Of a DNA stretch of 64,000 nt, positions 19,512-29,664 are shown one piece after another. Below the pieces are notes generated by a model that searched no databases, was not told the DNA's origin, and worked only from the letters and a program-made list of their open reading frames with translations. Both the position numbers and the translations under genes were made by a program. The DNA is from an uncultured Bacteroidota bacterium (GTDB lineage Bacteria; Bacteroidota; Bacteroidia; Flavobacteriales; Flavobacteriaceae): positions 95,326-159,325 of the forward strand of contig CACHNE010000001.1 of assembly GCA_902581145.1 (NCBI GenBank), read 5' to 3'. Numbering within the stretch: the first letter of the stretch is position 1; the number at the start of each line of letters is the position of its first letter.

Positions 19512-20564
19512 CTATTTAATAGACTTTAATACTGATCCCTCAGCTTTCTTTAATGATCCGTCAAATCCTGCAACCCCCGAAACAGTGGTGTATTTTAAAA
19601 TGAACTTTTTATCAGGATTGATTATTTTAAATGCAGCTTGACACATTAATGCTGCTTCATGAAATCCACACAAAATTAAATTTAATTTTCCGGGGTAAGT
19701 ATTTATATCACCTATCGCAAAGACACCTGGAATATTTGTTTGATAATCTAGAGAATTATTAACAACTATCGAATTTTTTTCAATTTCTAATCCCCAGTCT
19801 GAAATTGACCCTAGTTTAGGTGTTAAACCAAATAATGGAATAAAAAAATCAGCACTTATTTCAATTTCTTCATTCTCTTTATTTATCAAAACCTTTTCTA
19901 AATGTTTGGAGCCTTTTAATTTATAAACCTCTGCGGGTGTAATAAGATTTATCTTATTATCGTTTTTTAATTTTTGAACTTTTTCAACAGAATCACTTGC
20001 ACCTCTAAATTCGTTTCTTCTGTGAACTAATGTTACTCTTTTTGCAATTTTTGCAAGCTCAATTGTCCAATCCAAAGCTGAATCACCTCCACCAGAAATA
20101 ACAACATTTTTATCCTTATAAATGCTTGGCTCTTTGATAAAATAAGAGACTCCTTTATCCTCAAATTCCTCAATACCTTCAAAATTCGGTTTTCTTGGCT
20201 GAAATCCACCTAAACCGCCTGCAATTACAACTATTGGTGCATTATGTTTTGTTCCCTTATTTGTGGTGATAACGAACGAACCATCAGACTTCTTCTCAAG
20301 TTTTTCAGCTTTTTCGCCCAGGGTATATCCTGGCTCAAACTGACGACCCTGCTCGATAAGGTTATTTATCAGATCACCTGCTAGAATTTCAGGGTAACCA
20401 GGAATATCATAAATAGGTTTTTTGGGATATAATTCGATGCATTGACCACCAGCTTTGGGGAGTATATCAATCAAATGACATTTCATTTTTAGTAAACCAG
20501 CTTCAAAAACTGCAAATAAGCCCACAGGACCTGCCCCAATAATTAAAATGTCCGTTTTTATCAT
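19512..20564 (-). CDS. Thioredoxin-reductase-like ferredoxin/flavodoxin-NADP+ reductase
   Basis: DILIIGAGPVGLFAVFEAGLLKMKCHLIDILPKAGGQC; VISGGGDSALDW in place of a TrxR CxxC; FAIGDINTYPGKLNLILCGFHEAALM. Confidence 0.88.
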   Translation of the reverse strand: MIKTDILIIGAGPVGLFAVFEAGLLKMKCHLIDILPKAGGQCIELYPKKPIYDIPGYPEILAGDLINNLIEQGRQFEPGYTLGEKAEKLEKKSDGSFVITTNKGTKHNAPIVVIAGGLGGFQPRKPNFEGIEEFEDKGVSYFIKEPSIYKDKNVVISGGGDSALDWTIELAKIAKRVTLVHRRNEFRGASDSVEKVQKLKNDNKINLITPAEVYKLKGSKHLEKVLINKENEEIEISADFFIPLFGLTPKLGSISDWGLEIEKNSIVVNNSLDYQTNIPGVFAIGDINTYPGKLNLILCGFHEAALMCQAAFKIINPDKKFILKYTTVSGVAGFDGSLKKAEGSVLKSIK

Positions 20565-20801
20565 TTAGACCTCTACACTAATTACTTTTTCAATTTCAGG
20601 TACGTGTTTTTTTATGATCATTTCCACACCTGATTTTAAAGTCATCTGATTAACAGTGCATGTTGAACATGCACCTTCAAACTTAACTTTTACAGTTTTG
20701 TTTTCAACACTTACTAATGAAATATCTCCACCATCATTATTTAGAAATGGTCGAATTTCCTCAAGAGCATTTTCGATATTATTTATTAATGTTTTTTTCA
20801 T
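20565..20801 (-). CDS. NifU C-terminal domain (NFU-type) Fe-S scaffold protein
   Basis: IRPFLNNDGGDISLVSVENKTVKVKFEGACSTCTVNQMTLKSGVEMIIKK: CxxC of the NifU C domain. Confidence 0.92.
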   Translation of the reverse strand: MKKTLINNIENALEEIRPFLNNDGGDISLVSVENKTVKVKFEGACSTCTVNQMTLKSGVEMIIKKHVPEIEKVISVEV

Positions 20802-20802
20802 T

Positions 20803-21918
20803 TTATTTACTTACAGCAGAACAACCTGCCATTGTTGTAATTTTTAATATCTCGGAGGGTGGTAAATCTTTGTTTCTTTTTACCAACTCCGAAACTAAAT
20901 TTTTAGAAATCTCTTCGAAAGTTAATGAAATTTTAGAATTTTCTTGTAATGAAGCAGGATGACCAAAGTCTGAAGCTTCTCTAATACTTTGTACAATTGG
21001 AACTTCGCCGAGTAATTTAACATTCATATCCTGAGATAAGTTTTTTGCACCATCTTTTCCAAAAATATAATATTTATTTTCAGGTAATTCAAAAGGGGTG
21101 AAATATGCCATATTTTCGACGATTCCAAGAACTGGAACGTTTATACTCTTTTGATTAAACATCGCAATACCTTTTCTTGCATCTGCTAAAGCAATATTTT
21201 GCGGGGTGCTAATTATTACACTTCCTGTTACCGGTAAAGCTTGCAGAATACTTAAATGAATATCACCCGTTCCGGGGGGCAAGTCAACCAATAGAAAATC
21301 AAGCTCACCCCAAGTAGCATCAAATATCATTTGATTTAAGGCTTTTGAGGCCATTGGTCCTCTCCATATGACAGCTTGATCTGGTTTTGTAAAAAATCCA
21401 ATTGATAAAATTTTAACACCGTAGCTTTCAATAGGTTTCATTTTATTTTTACCATCTACATTTACACTTAAAGGTCTTTCATTAGCTATATCAAACATGA
21501 TAGGAATTGAAGGACCATAGATGTCTGCATCTAGAATACCCACTTTAAATCCCATTTTTGATAATGTAATTGCAATATTTGAAGTAACTGTAGATTTTCC
21601 AACTCCACCTTTTCCAGATGCAATCGCGATAACATTTTGTATACCTTTGATTGGATTTCCTTTAATTTGATTTTGAGGTGATTCGGTTTTTTCAACCTTG
21701 AAATTAATCTTAAGTTCAACTTTTTCAATGAAATTTTCAGAAATAATTTCTTTTATTGAATTTTCAATGTTTTTTTTTGATTGTAATGTGGGATTATTAG
21801 TTTCAATATCTAATAAAATCTCATTACCAAAAATATTCAGATTAATTATTTTAAAATCTTTCTTCTTATTTTTTTCAATAAGTGAAAGAATATTTTTCTT
21901 AGATAACTCCAAAATCAA
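20803..21918 (-). CDS. Mrp/NBP35 (ApbC) family P-loop Fe-S carrier ATPase
   Basis: IAIASGKGGVGKSTVTSNIAITLSKMGFKVGILDADIYGPSIP...DFLLVDLPPGTGDIHLS. Confidence 0.93.
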   Translation of the reverse strand: MILELSKKNILSLIEKNKKKDFKIINLNIFGNEILLDIETNNPTLQSKKNIENSIKEIISENFIEKVELKINFKVEKTESPQNQIKGNPIKGIQNVIAIASGKGGVGKSTVTSNIAITLSKMGFKVGILDADIYGPSIPIMFDIANERPLSVNVDGKNKMKPIESYGVKILSIGFFTKPDQAVIWRGPMASKALNQMIFDATWGELDFLLVDLPPGTGDIHLSILQALPVTGSVIISTPQNIALADARKGIAMFNQKSINVPVLGIVENMAYFTPFELPENKYYIFGKDGAKNLSQDMNVKLLGEVPIVQSIREASDFGHPASLQENSKISLTFEEISKNLVSELVKRNKDLPPSEILKITTMAGCSAVSK

Positions 21919-21927
21919 AATTTTTTA

Positions 21928-21935
21928 CAAATATA
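21928..21935 (-). promoter_or_regulatory. Bacteroidota-type -7 element (TATATTTG) for the Mrp-NFU-FNR unit
   Basis: CAAATATA on + strand, 10 nt upstream of ATG at 21918. Confidence 0.5.
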
Positions 21936-21960
21936 CGTTGAATAAAAAAAATAAACAGAA

Positions 21961-22293
21961 TTAATTTAATTCTTTGGATGGATCCCAAACAAGATTTTTG
22001 AAGTTTATGACTTGGTCATTTTTTACTGTAATTCCTTCACTTTCAAGAAGATTTCTCATAAGATTTGAACCCGCAAAATGATGTTTACCGGTTAATATCC
22101 CAAGCCTATTTACCACTCTATGGGCAGGAATAGTTGGGTTACGGTGAGAGGCATTCATTGCATAACCAACAACTCTGGAGCTGCTTATTGACCCCAAGTA
22201 TCTAGCAATTAATCCATAAGTACTAACCCTACCTGGTGGTATTAATTTTACAACTTTATATACTTTCTGAAAAAAATCTTTTTTTGAGTCCAT
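21961..22293 (-). CDS. MGMT-family alkyltransferase-like (ATL) protein lacking the acceptor cysteine
   Basis: IPPGRVSTYGLIARYLG...RVVGYAMNASHRNPTIPAHRVVNRLG: PAHRV replaces PCHRV. Confidence 0.9.
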   Translation of the reverse strand: MDSKKDFFQKVYKVVKLIPPGRVSTYGLIARYLGSISSSRVVGYAMNASHRNPTIPAHRVVNRLGILTGKHHFAGSNLMRNLLESEGITVKNDQVINFKNLVWDPSKELN

Positions 22294-22299
22294 TCTATA

Positions 22300-22977
22300 T
22301 TAATTAACCCTAAAGCTGAGATATGTTATTGGCTTATCTTCTTCTAAAAATTTTGACTCATAAAATGTTTTAATTTCCGTTACATATTTTGGAGATCCGG
22401 TTTGTTTATATATGTCATGATTTGAATAGATCAACTCAAGGAAATCATTCCCGCTAATTAATCCAAGCATATAACCGTGTAAAAATTCACTATCGGTTTT
22501 AAGATTAATTATCCCTCCACTAACCATTATTTCTCTGTACTGCTTAATAAAGTTTAAATTAACCAGTCTATGTTTTTCTCTTTTAAGTTTAATTTGTGGA
22601 TCAGGGAAGGTTATCCAAATTTCAGAGACTTCATTTTTGTTAAAAATTTTTTCGATTAATTCAATTTGGGTTCTTAAAAAAACAACATTATTTAATTTGT
22701 TTTCAATTGCATCTTTTGCTCCTTTCCAAAAACGCGCACCCTTAATATCTATTCCGATGTAATTTATTTCAGGATTTTCTTTAGCTAAAGCTACTGAATA
22801 CTCACCTTTTCCACATCCCAATTCAACTACAATTGGATTTTTATTTTTAAAAATTAGTTTGCTCCAATTTCCCTTGAATTTAAAATTGTTATTGACAATT
22901 ACATCTCTTTCGGGTTGAATAACATTTTTGAATGTCAAATTTTCTGAGAACCTCTTTAATTTATTTTTACTACCCAA
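22300..22977 (-). CDS. trmB: tRNA (guanine-N7-)-methyltransferase
   Basis: IVVELGCGKGEYSVALAKENPEINYIGIDIKGARFWKGAKDA...EIWITFPDPQIKLKREKHRLVN. Confidence 0.93.
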   Translation of the reverse strand: MGSKNKLKRFSENLTFKNVIQPERDVIVNNNFKFKGNWSKLIFKNKNPIVVELGCGKGEYSVALAKENPEINYIGIDIKGARFWKGAKDAIENKLNNVVFLRTQIELIEKIFNKNEVSEIWITFPDPQIKLKREKHRLVNLNFIKQYREIMVSGGIINLKTDSEFLHGYMLGLISGNDFLELIYSNHDIYKQTGSPKYVTEIKTFYESKFLEEDKPITYLSFRVN

Positions 22978-22987
22978 AACTATTGAT

Positions 22988-24025
22988 TTATAGGACTTTT
23001 GATTTTTTTAAAGAAAAAGAAAATTCACTTCCAATACCAACGGTTGATTGTACATAAATATTTTCATTGTGAGCATCAATAATATGCTTAACTATTGCTA
23101 AACCTAGCCCAGAACCGCCTTGACTTCTACTCCTACTTATATCTACTCTAAAAAATCTTTGAAAAAGTCTTGGCATATTTTCTTCACTTATACCTTCACC
23201 ATTATCATTTACCTTTATCATTATATTTTCTTCATCAGATTCAAAACTAATTTCCGTAGTTCCTTTTTCAGACCCATAATTGATTGAATTTGTTACAAGA
23301 TTAGTCAATACCTGTTCTATTCTATTCTTGTCAGCATCTACTAAAATTTCATTATCATATATTTTGTTGAAAATGATTTTTATATTTTTTTTCGAGGCAC
23401 TAATTTCCAAATCCTCGATTATCTCTTCTGCTAGTTTAACTATATCAAATGATGTAATTTGAAGTTTTAGCGTTGAAGATTCTAATTGAGTTATAAGGTC
23501 TAAATCCTTAATTATATATGTTAGTCTATCAACACTTTTTTCAGCTCTTTTTAGATATTTTTTAAGTAATTCTTTATCATCCATTGCTCCGTCTAACAGA
23601 TTTGATATATATCCTTCAATGGAAAAAAGTGGTGTTTTAAGTTCGTGTGCTACATTTCCGACAAACTCTTTTCTGTAAAGATCTTCTTTTTTTAAGGACT
23701 CTATTTCGGACCTTTTTAATTTTACAAACTCTTCTAAATCCTTTGCAAAGGAATTCATGTCCGAGTCGATAACTGATGTTTGAATTAAAGAGTCACTTTC
23801 AAATTCTAAATCCTTATAAATTTGTCTGACTCTTTCAAAAAATAACTTTTTTACCCTTAACTGAATAATAAGAAAACTTACAATAAAAATTATAAATGAA
23901 ACTAAAACCGACTTTAAAGAAATAGTTAAGTCATTATAGTTAATTACAAAATATGAACCTATTGAAATATATAAGGATGAAAGTAAAGAAAATTTATAAG
24001 GGTTAAAGTTATTTTCTGATGGCAT
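22988..24025 (-). CDS. Two-component sensor histidine kinase (PhoR-like)
   Basis: Two N-terminal TM segments; FVGNVAHELKTPLFSIEGYI, NRIEQVLTNLVTNSINYG, GSGLGLAIVKHI. Confidence 0.92.
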   Translation of the reverse strand: MPSENNFNPYKFSLLSSLYISIGSYFVINYNDLTISLKSVLVSFIIFIVSFLIIQLRVKKLFFERVRQIYKDLEFESDSLIQTSVIDSDMNSFAKDLEEFVKLKRSEIESLKKEDLYRKEFVGNVAHELKTPLFSIEGYISNLLDGAMDDKELLKKYLKRAEKSVDRLTYIIKDLDLITQLESSTLKLQITSFDIVKLAEEIIEDLEISASKKNIKIIFNKIYDNEILVDADKNRIEQVLTNLVTNSINYGSEKGTTEISFESDEENIMIKVNDNGEGISEENMPRLFQRFFRVDISRSRSQGGSGLGLAIVKHIIDAHNENIYVQSTVGIGSEFSFSLKKSKVL

Positions 24026-24702
24026 TAATTTTGAAATTTATACCCAACTCCTTTGACTGTTTTAAAGTAAGAATCTCCGATTTTTTCTCTCAATTTTCTA
24101 ATATGAACATCAATGGTTCTGTCTCCAACCACAACATCCTTACCCCAAACTGATTCTAAGATAAATTCTCTTTTAAAAACTTTACCAGGCTTTGAGCATA
24201 ACAAAAATAATAATTCAAATTCTTTTCTCGGCAAAGAAATATCTTTTCCACTGAGAGACACTTTATATCCAGACTTATCGACAATTAAAGATCCTAATTT
24301 AATGAGATCTTCTTCCTCCTTAGTAATCCTTCTTAATAGGGATTTAATTTTACTTTTTAAAACCTTTGGTTTAATAGGTTTTGTAATATAATCATCGGCA
24401 CCAGCATTAAAACCAGCTATCTGACTGTAGTCTTCCCCTCTAGCAGAAAGGAATACAATTAAAGAATTTCCAATTGCTGAATCATTCCTAATAATTTCAC
24501 ATGCTTCAATACCGTCCATTTCCGGCATCATCACATCTAAAATTATTAAGTCAGGTTTTACTTTTTTTGCAAGTTCAATTGCCTTAACTCCATTTTCTGC
24601 AGTGTAAACAAGATATCCATCGCTTTTTAATGTATAAGAAATAATTTCAAGAATATCAGGTTCATCATCAACTAATAGAATTTTAAAATTTTCTGAACCC
24701 AA
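24025..24702 (-). CDS. OmpR/PhoB-family response regulator
   Basis: KILLVDDEPDILEI...LIILDVMMPEMDGIEAC...ADDYITKPIKP; winged helix DRTIDVHIRKLREKIGD; ATG overlaps the downstream kinase gene. Confidence 0.93.
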   Translation of the reverse strand: MGSENFKILLVDDEPDILEIISYTLKSDGYLVYTAENGVKAIELAKKVKPDLIILDVMMPEMDGIEACEIIRNDSAIGNSLIVFLSARGEDYSQIAGFNAGADDYITKPIKPKVLKSKIKSLLRRITKEEEDLIKLGSLIVDKSGYKVSLSGKDISLPRKEFELLFLLCSKPGKVFKREFILESVWGKDVVVGDRTIDVHIRKLREKIGDSYFKTVKGVGYKFQN

Positions 24703-24785
24703 AATATAGAATTTATAGATACTAAATTTAAAAAAAAAAAAAGATAAAATCTTGACTTAACGTTATAATAATATATTTTTAATCT

Positions 24786-25763
24786 ATGCATAATTTTGAA
24801 AAAGTTTTTGATATTAAAAATCACTCGGAGTTTAAAAAACAATGTTTGGATATATATAATTTTCAATATCAAAACAATATGGTATATCAAAATTATTGTA
24901 ATATGATTTGTGAAGATCCAACTAATGTAAATGAAATAAATAAAATTCCATTTTTACCGATTTCATTTTTTAAAACAAAAAAAATATTATCAACTGATAA
25001 CTTTGAAAAAGTATTTTACAGTAGCGGAACAACAACAAATTCAAGAAGTAAACATTTCATTTCCAGTCTTAAACTTTATCAAAAATCTTTCATTAATAAT
25101 TTTAAGCTTAATTATAGTGACATAACTCAATATACAATTCTAGCTCTCCTTCCAAGCTATTATGATAATAAGGGCTCATCTCTTATATATATGATTGAAA
25201 AATTAATCAAATTGACAAAATCAAAAGAAAGTGGTTTTTTTCTTGACGACTACCATAATTTGTCAAAAAAACTAATCGAACTAGACACAAAAAAAGAAAG
25301 AAAAACAATCTTAATCGGAGTTCCTTATGCATTACTTGATCTTATTGATTTTAATCAATTTCAATTAAACAATACAATTATAATGGAAACTGGAGGAATG
25401 AAAGGTAGGAGAAAAGAGATGGTGCGGACAGAATTACATGAAAAATTAAAACGTGGTTTTGGGATAAGTAAAATACATAGTGAATATGGCATGACTGAAT
25501 TACTCTCGCAGGCTTATTCCAAAGGTGATGGTATTTTTAAAACACCTTCATGGATGAAAGTAATTATCAGAGATATAAATGATGCTCAAAACTTAGATTT
25601 TAATAAAAAATCAGGTGCAATTAATATAATTGACCTTGCTAATTATAATTCATGTAGTTTCATAGCTACAGATGATATGGGTAAGTATATCAACGATGAC
25701 GAATTTGAATTAATCGGAAGAGTTGACAATAGTGATGTAAGAGGATGTAACTTATTAATTTAA
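24786..25763 (+). CDS. LuxE-like acyl-protein synthetase / acyl-activating domain protein
   Basis: IPFLPISFFKTKKILSTDNFEKVFYSSGTTTNSRSKHFISS...METGGMKGRRKEMVRTELHEKLKRGFGISKIHSEYGMTELLSQAYS. Confidence 0.8.
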   Translation: MHNFEKVFDIKNHSEFKKQCLDIYNFQYQNNMVYQNYCNMICEDPTNVNEINKIPFLPISFFKTKKILSTDNFEKVFYSSGTTTNSRSKHFISSLKLYQKSFINNFKLNYSDITQYTILALLPSYYDNKGSSLIYMIEKLIKLTKSKESGFFLDDYHNLSKKLIELDTKKERKTILIGVPYALLDLIDFNQFQLNNTIIMETGGMKGRRKEMVRTELHEKLKRGFGISKIHSEYGMTELLSQAYSKGDGIFKTPSWMKVIIRDINDAQNLDFNKKSGAINIIDLANYNSCSFIATDDMGKYINDDEFELIGRVDNSDVRGCNLLI

Positions 25764-27055
25764 ACTTTTGCTTTCAGTATGAAAGTTTTTTTCTTTCCCC
25801 GATTTATAATAACATATTTATTCTTTATTAAATCTTTTTCGGAAACAATATAATTTTGATCAACCTTATTTTTATTAATCGATATTGAATTTTCAACTAA
25901 AGCCCTTCTAGCTTCAGAATTTGAACTTAAAAATCCTGAGTTTTCATGAAGTATTTTTATAATTTCAATTCCATTTTTAAATTCATTTAAACTTATCTCA
26001 CTCATTGGAACACCATCAAAAATATCTAAAAAAATATCTTCGTTTATCTCATTAATTTCTTGTAAAAAGTTCTTGCTGAAAAGAACTTTAGATGCTTTCT
26101 CAGCATTGTCAAGCTCATTCTGGTTATGAACCATAAGTGTTACCTCAGCGGCTAATTTTTTTTGAAGCATTCTTTGATGTGGCTCTTTGTCGTGTTGGTA
26201 AATTATTCTTTCGATTTCATCCTTTTCTAGAAAAGTAAATATCTTAATATAATTTTTTGCATCCTCATCTGAGCTGTTTAACCAATATTGATAAAATTTA
26301 TAAGCAGATGTTTTTTTAGGGTCTAGCCAAATATTTCCACCCTCAGACTTACCGAACTTTGAACCATCTGATTTGGTCATCAAAGGACATGTAAGAGCAT
26401 AACCTTTACAATTATCAATCCTTCTTATCAATTCCATTCCGGTAGTAATATTTCCCCACTGGTCACTACCTCCCATCTGAATTGAACAGTTTAAATTTCT
26501 GTTTATAAATAAAAAATCATATCCTTGAACAAGTTGATAAGTAAATTCTGTGAAACTCATTCCAGATCCTGATTCTGAATCAATCCTATTTTTTACTGAG
26601 TCCTTAGACATCATGTAATTAACGGTAATATGCTTACCAATATCTCTTATAAAATCAAGAAAAGAAAATTCTTTCATCCAGTCATAGTTATTTTTTATCA
26701 TTGCATGGTTTGGAAATTTTTCATCAAATGATAAAAACCGAGAAAGTTGTTTCTTGATACTGTTTTCGTTATTTCTTAAGGTTTCTTCATCTAAAAGATT
26801 TCTTTCGATTGACTTTCCTGAGGGGTCACCAATCATTCCCGTAGCTCCACCTACAAGAGCAATTGGCTGATGACCACTTTTTTGAAAATGAGCTAATAGT
26901 ATTATTGGAACTAAACTACCTATATGCAATGAGTCAGACGTCGGATCAAAACCAATATAAGCAGTTCTCTGGGAATCTTTTAAATATTCTTGCAATCCAG
27001 GAGTAGAATCGTGAATTAAACCTCGCCATTTTAGTTCATCTATAAAATCTACCAT
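25760..27055 (-). CDS. tyrS: Tyrosyl-tRNA synthetase
   Basis: AYIGFDPTSDSLHIGSLVPI (HIGH-type), GGSDQWGNITTGMELIRR, KFGKSEGGNIWLD. Confidence 0.95.
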   Translation of the reverse strand: MVDFIDELKWRGLIHDSTPGLQEYLKDSQRTAYIGFDPTSDSLHIGSLVPIILLAHFQKSGHQPIALVGGATGMIGDPSGKSIERNLLDEETLRNNENSIKKQLSRFLSFDEKFPNHAMIKNNYDWMKEFSFLDFIRDIGKHITVNYMMSKDSVKNRIDSESGSGMSFTEFTYQLVQGYDFLFINRNLNCSIQMGGSDQWGNITTGMELIRRIDNCKGYALTCPLMTKSDGSKFGKSEGGNIWLDPKKTSAYKFYQYWLNSSDEDAKNYIKIFTFLEKDEIERIIYQHDKEPHQRMLQKKLAAEVTLMVHNQNELDNAEKASKVLFSKNFLQEINEINEDIFLDIFDGVPMSEISLNEFKNGIEIIKILHENSGFLSSNSEARRALVENSISINKNKVDQNYIVSEKDLIKNKYVIINRGKKKTFILKAKV

Positions 27056-27086
27056 TATAATTTTTTTACATTTATCGAAAGATAGT

Positions 27087-27545
27087 TTAATTTTCTAAGA
27101 TATTAGAATTTAAGTCTCCGCTTAAAGTTGTTTTCGATAACTCATTATTTTTTGTAGTATCAAGTTTAATTTCCTGACTTCTTTTTGCTTTATCTTTTTT
27201 ATAATTTTCAATGCTATCCACAATAAACTCCCTATTAATCTCAAGTTTATTTAAAACTTGCTCATATATTTTCAAATATTTTTCTAAATCCTTAGAGTAA
27301 TACTCATTACTTAACACAAACTGAAGACTATCAATATTGTATTTTTTAAGTATATATCTTTTTGGCTTCATTCCATTGTTTTCTAGTATCCTTTTATTAA
27401 TCCCTTTTGAAACGCTAATTAATGACATGTCATATAAAACATCAACCATTTTTTCCTCTGTGATTAAATTATCTGGAACTAAATTTTCGTCATTGACAAA
27501 TCCACAGGAACAAAAAATAAGTAATATAAAAAGTGTTTTTTTCAT
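27087..27545 (-). CDS. DUF4296 lipoprotein
   Basis: FCSCGFVNDENLVPDNLITEEKMVDVLYDMSLISVSKG...YILKKYNIDSLQFVLSNEYYSKDLEKYLKIYEQV. Confidence 0.8.
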   Translation of the reverse strand: MKKTLFILLIFCSCGFVNDENLVPDNLITEEKMVDVLYDMSLISVSKGINKRILENNGMKPKRYILKKYNIDSLQFVLSNEYYSKDLEKYLKIYEQVLNKLEINREFIVDSIENYKKDKAKRSQEIKLDTTKNNELSKTTLSGDLNSNILEN

Positions 27546-28882
27546 CTTTCAAACGTGATTTTCATTCCCTTACTAGATTCTATAATTTTTCCATTTGAAA
27601 AAACAAGATTACCATTAACCAATGTGTGTAATATTCTAGATTTAAATGTCTTATTTTCAAAAGGTGACCATTTGCACTTATAAAGTAAATTATCTTTTGA
27701 TACTTTCCAAGGGCTGTTGAGATCAAAAATTACTAAATCTGCATAAAAACCTTCTCTGATAAATCCTCTTTTTTCCACATCAAATAGAATTGCAGGGTTG
27801 TGACACATTTTTTGAACTATTTTTTCTAAGGAAATTTTTTCATCATGATATGCATGAAGCATTGAAACAAGCGAGTGTTGAACCAAAGGGCCGCCAGAGG
27901 GACATGAGATATATGGATTTTGTTTTTCCTGGATTGTATGTGGTGCATGATCTGTTGCTATCACATCAATTAAATCATTATTTAATGCGTCCCATAATTT
28001 TTCTCTGTCATTTGATGTCTTTACAGCCGGATTCCATTTAATTTTTGAACCAAACTTATCATAATCTTCATCACAAAAAGTCAAATGATGAATACATACT
28101 TCAGAAGTAATTTGTTTGTCTTTTAATTGAATTTTATTTGAAAATAATTCCAGTTCTTTAGCAGTGGACAGGTGAAAAACATGCAATCTTGCACCCGTTT
28201 TTTTTGCTAAAGCTACTGCCATACTAGAAGAAATAAAACATGCTTCTTCACTTCTGATTTTTGGATGGTAGTTAATTGGTATATTATCACCAAATGTTTC
28301 AATATGTAATTTTAAATTATCCTTTACAGTTTTTTCATCTTCACAATGAACTGCAATGGGAATATTAACATTTGAAAATATATTTTCCAAAGAATCAAGA
28401 TCATCGACAAGCATATTTCCGGTTGAAGACCCTAAAAATAATTTGACAGCCGGTACCTCTTTTGTGTTAATCTTTAATATTTCATCCAGATTAGAATTTG
28501 TTCCTCCAAACATAAAAGAATAGTTAGCTATAGAGTTTTCACTCGCGATATCATATTTATTGTTTAAAGCATCAATTGTTGTGGTGTTTGGCTGGGTGTT
28601 AGGCATTTCAAAAAAAGAGGTAATACCTCCAGCTACAGCAGACCTTGACTCTGAAAATATATTTCCTTTGTGAGTTAGTCCAGGTTCTCTAAAATGAACT
28701 TGATCGTCTATTAGTCCTGGGATAACAAAATTTCCTTCTGCATCTATGATCTTAGTATTTGGAAAATTAGGACTAATTGATTTAGAAATTTTAGATATAA
28801 AAAAATCTTCAATTAAAATATCTGATTCAAATATTTTTCCTTCACTTATAATATTTGCATTTTTGATTATTGTTCTCTTCAT
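27542..28882 (-). CDS. pyrC: Dihydroorotase
   Basis: VIPGLIDDQVHFREPGLTHKGNIFSESRSAVAGGITSFFEMPNT...VIATDHAPHTIQEKQNPYISCPSGGPLVQHSL. Confidence 0.93.
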   Translation of the reverse strand: MKRTIIKNANIISEGKIFESDILIEDFFISKISKSISPNFPNTKIIDAEGNFVIPGLIDDQVHFREPGLTHKGNIFSESRSAVAGGITSFFEMPNTQPNTTTIDALNNKYDIASENSIANYSFMFGGTNSNLDEILKINTKEVPAVKLFLGSSTGNMLVDDLDSLENIFSNVNIPIAVHCEDEKTVKDNLKLHIETFGDNIPINYHPKIRSEEACFISSSMAVALAKKTGARLHVFHLSTAKELELFSNKIQLKDKQITSEVCIHHLTFCDEDYDKFGSKIKWNPAVKTSNDREKLWDALNNDLIDVIATDHAPHTIQEKQNPYISCPSGGPLVQHSLVSMLHAYHDEKISLEKIVQKMCHNPAILFDVEKRGFIREGFYADLVIFDLNSPWKVSKDNLLYKCKWSPFENKTFKSRILHTLVNGNLVFSNGKIIESSKGMKITFER

Positions 28883-28885
28883 ATT

Positions 28886-29608
28886 TTAATTAAAAAAACT
28901 CTTAAATTTCATAGAGATAACTCCTAAAACAGCTTCTCCAATTATCGAACTGTTCAATTTTGATTTGCCAAATTTTCTATCAGTAAAAATTATAGGTATT
29001 TCCACTAGACGTAATTTCTTCAAAAATAGTTTAAATTTCATTTCAATTTGAAATGCATATCCGTTAAACTTTATTTCACGTAAATCTAATTTTTGTAGTG
29101 ATTTAACAGAGTAACATACAAATCCAGATGTGGGATCCATTATATTCATTCCTGTAATTAATCTAACGTAAAATGAGGCAAAATATGAAAGAATAATTCT
29201 TTGAAGAGGCCAATTAATCACATTTATGCCTTTTATATATCTTGAACCAATACAAATATCATTTTTTTCATTAACACATGTTTCGTAAAGCCTGAAAATA
29301 TCAGATGGGTTATGCGAAAAATCAGCATCCATAGAAATAATGTAATTGAAATCTTTATTTATTGCCCAATTGAAGCCTCTAAGATAAGCTGTTCCAAGAC
29401 CCATTTTTGATTCCCTAGTTATTAAATTAAGCTTATTGTTGTATTTTGATATTACTTCTTTAACTTTACTTGAAGTACCGTCTGGTGAGTTGTCATCAAC
29501 AACCAAGATATTAATGTCTTGATGAATATTAAATATTGATTCAATGATTTTGATAATATTTTCGCTTTCATTATATGTTGGAATTATTACTAAAACTTCA
29601 TTCATCAA
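28886..29608 (-). CDS. Polyprenol monophosphomannose synthase-like GT2 glycosyltransferase
   Basis: VLVIIPTYNESENIIKIIESI...ILVVDDNSPDGTSSKVKE...ISMDADFSHNPSDIFRL...IGSRYIKGINVINWP...DPTSGFVCYS. Confidence 0.9.
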   Translation of the reverse strand: MMNEVLVIIPTYNESENIIKIIESIFNIHQDINILVVDDNSPDGTSSKVKEVISKYNNKLNLITRESKMGLGTAYLRGFNWAINKDFNYIISMDADFSHNPSDIFRLYETCVNEKNDICIGSRYIKGINVINWPLQRIILSYFASFYVRLITGMNIMDPTSGFVCYSVKSLQKLDLREIKFNGYAFQIEMKFKLFLKKLRLVEIPIIFTDRKFGKSKLNSSIIGEAVLGVISMKFKSFFN

Positions 29609-29664
29609 GTTGTTTTTTGCAAAAATATTATTTTTTACTTTAAAAGATAATTTAATAAATAATT

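Noticed and set aside
19512-20564. Thioredoxin reductase (trxB) assignment
   Set aside because: The redox CxxC expected after the NADPH-binding segment is replaced by SGGGDSALDW, so a ferredoxin/flavodoxin-NADP reductase of TrxR-like fold fits better.
20656-20962. Overlapping plus-strand ORFs at the nfu/mrp junction
   Set aside because: Antisense to two conserved Fe-S genes; no supporting features.
24731-24743. Long homopolymer A run between the response regulator and LuxE-like gene
   Set aside because: Simple AT-rich intergenic tract; no paired stem or conserved motif recognisable beyond possible promoter UP-like effect.
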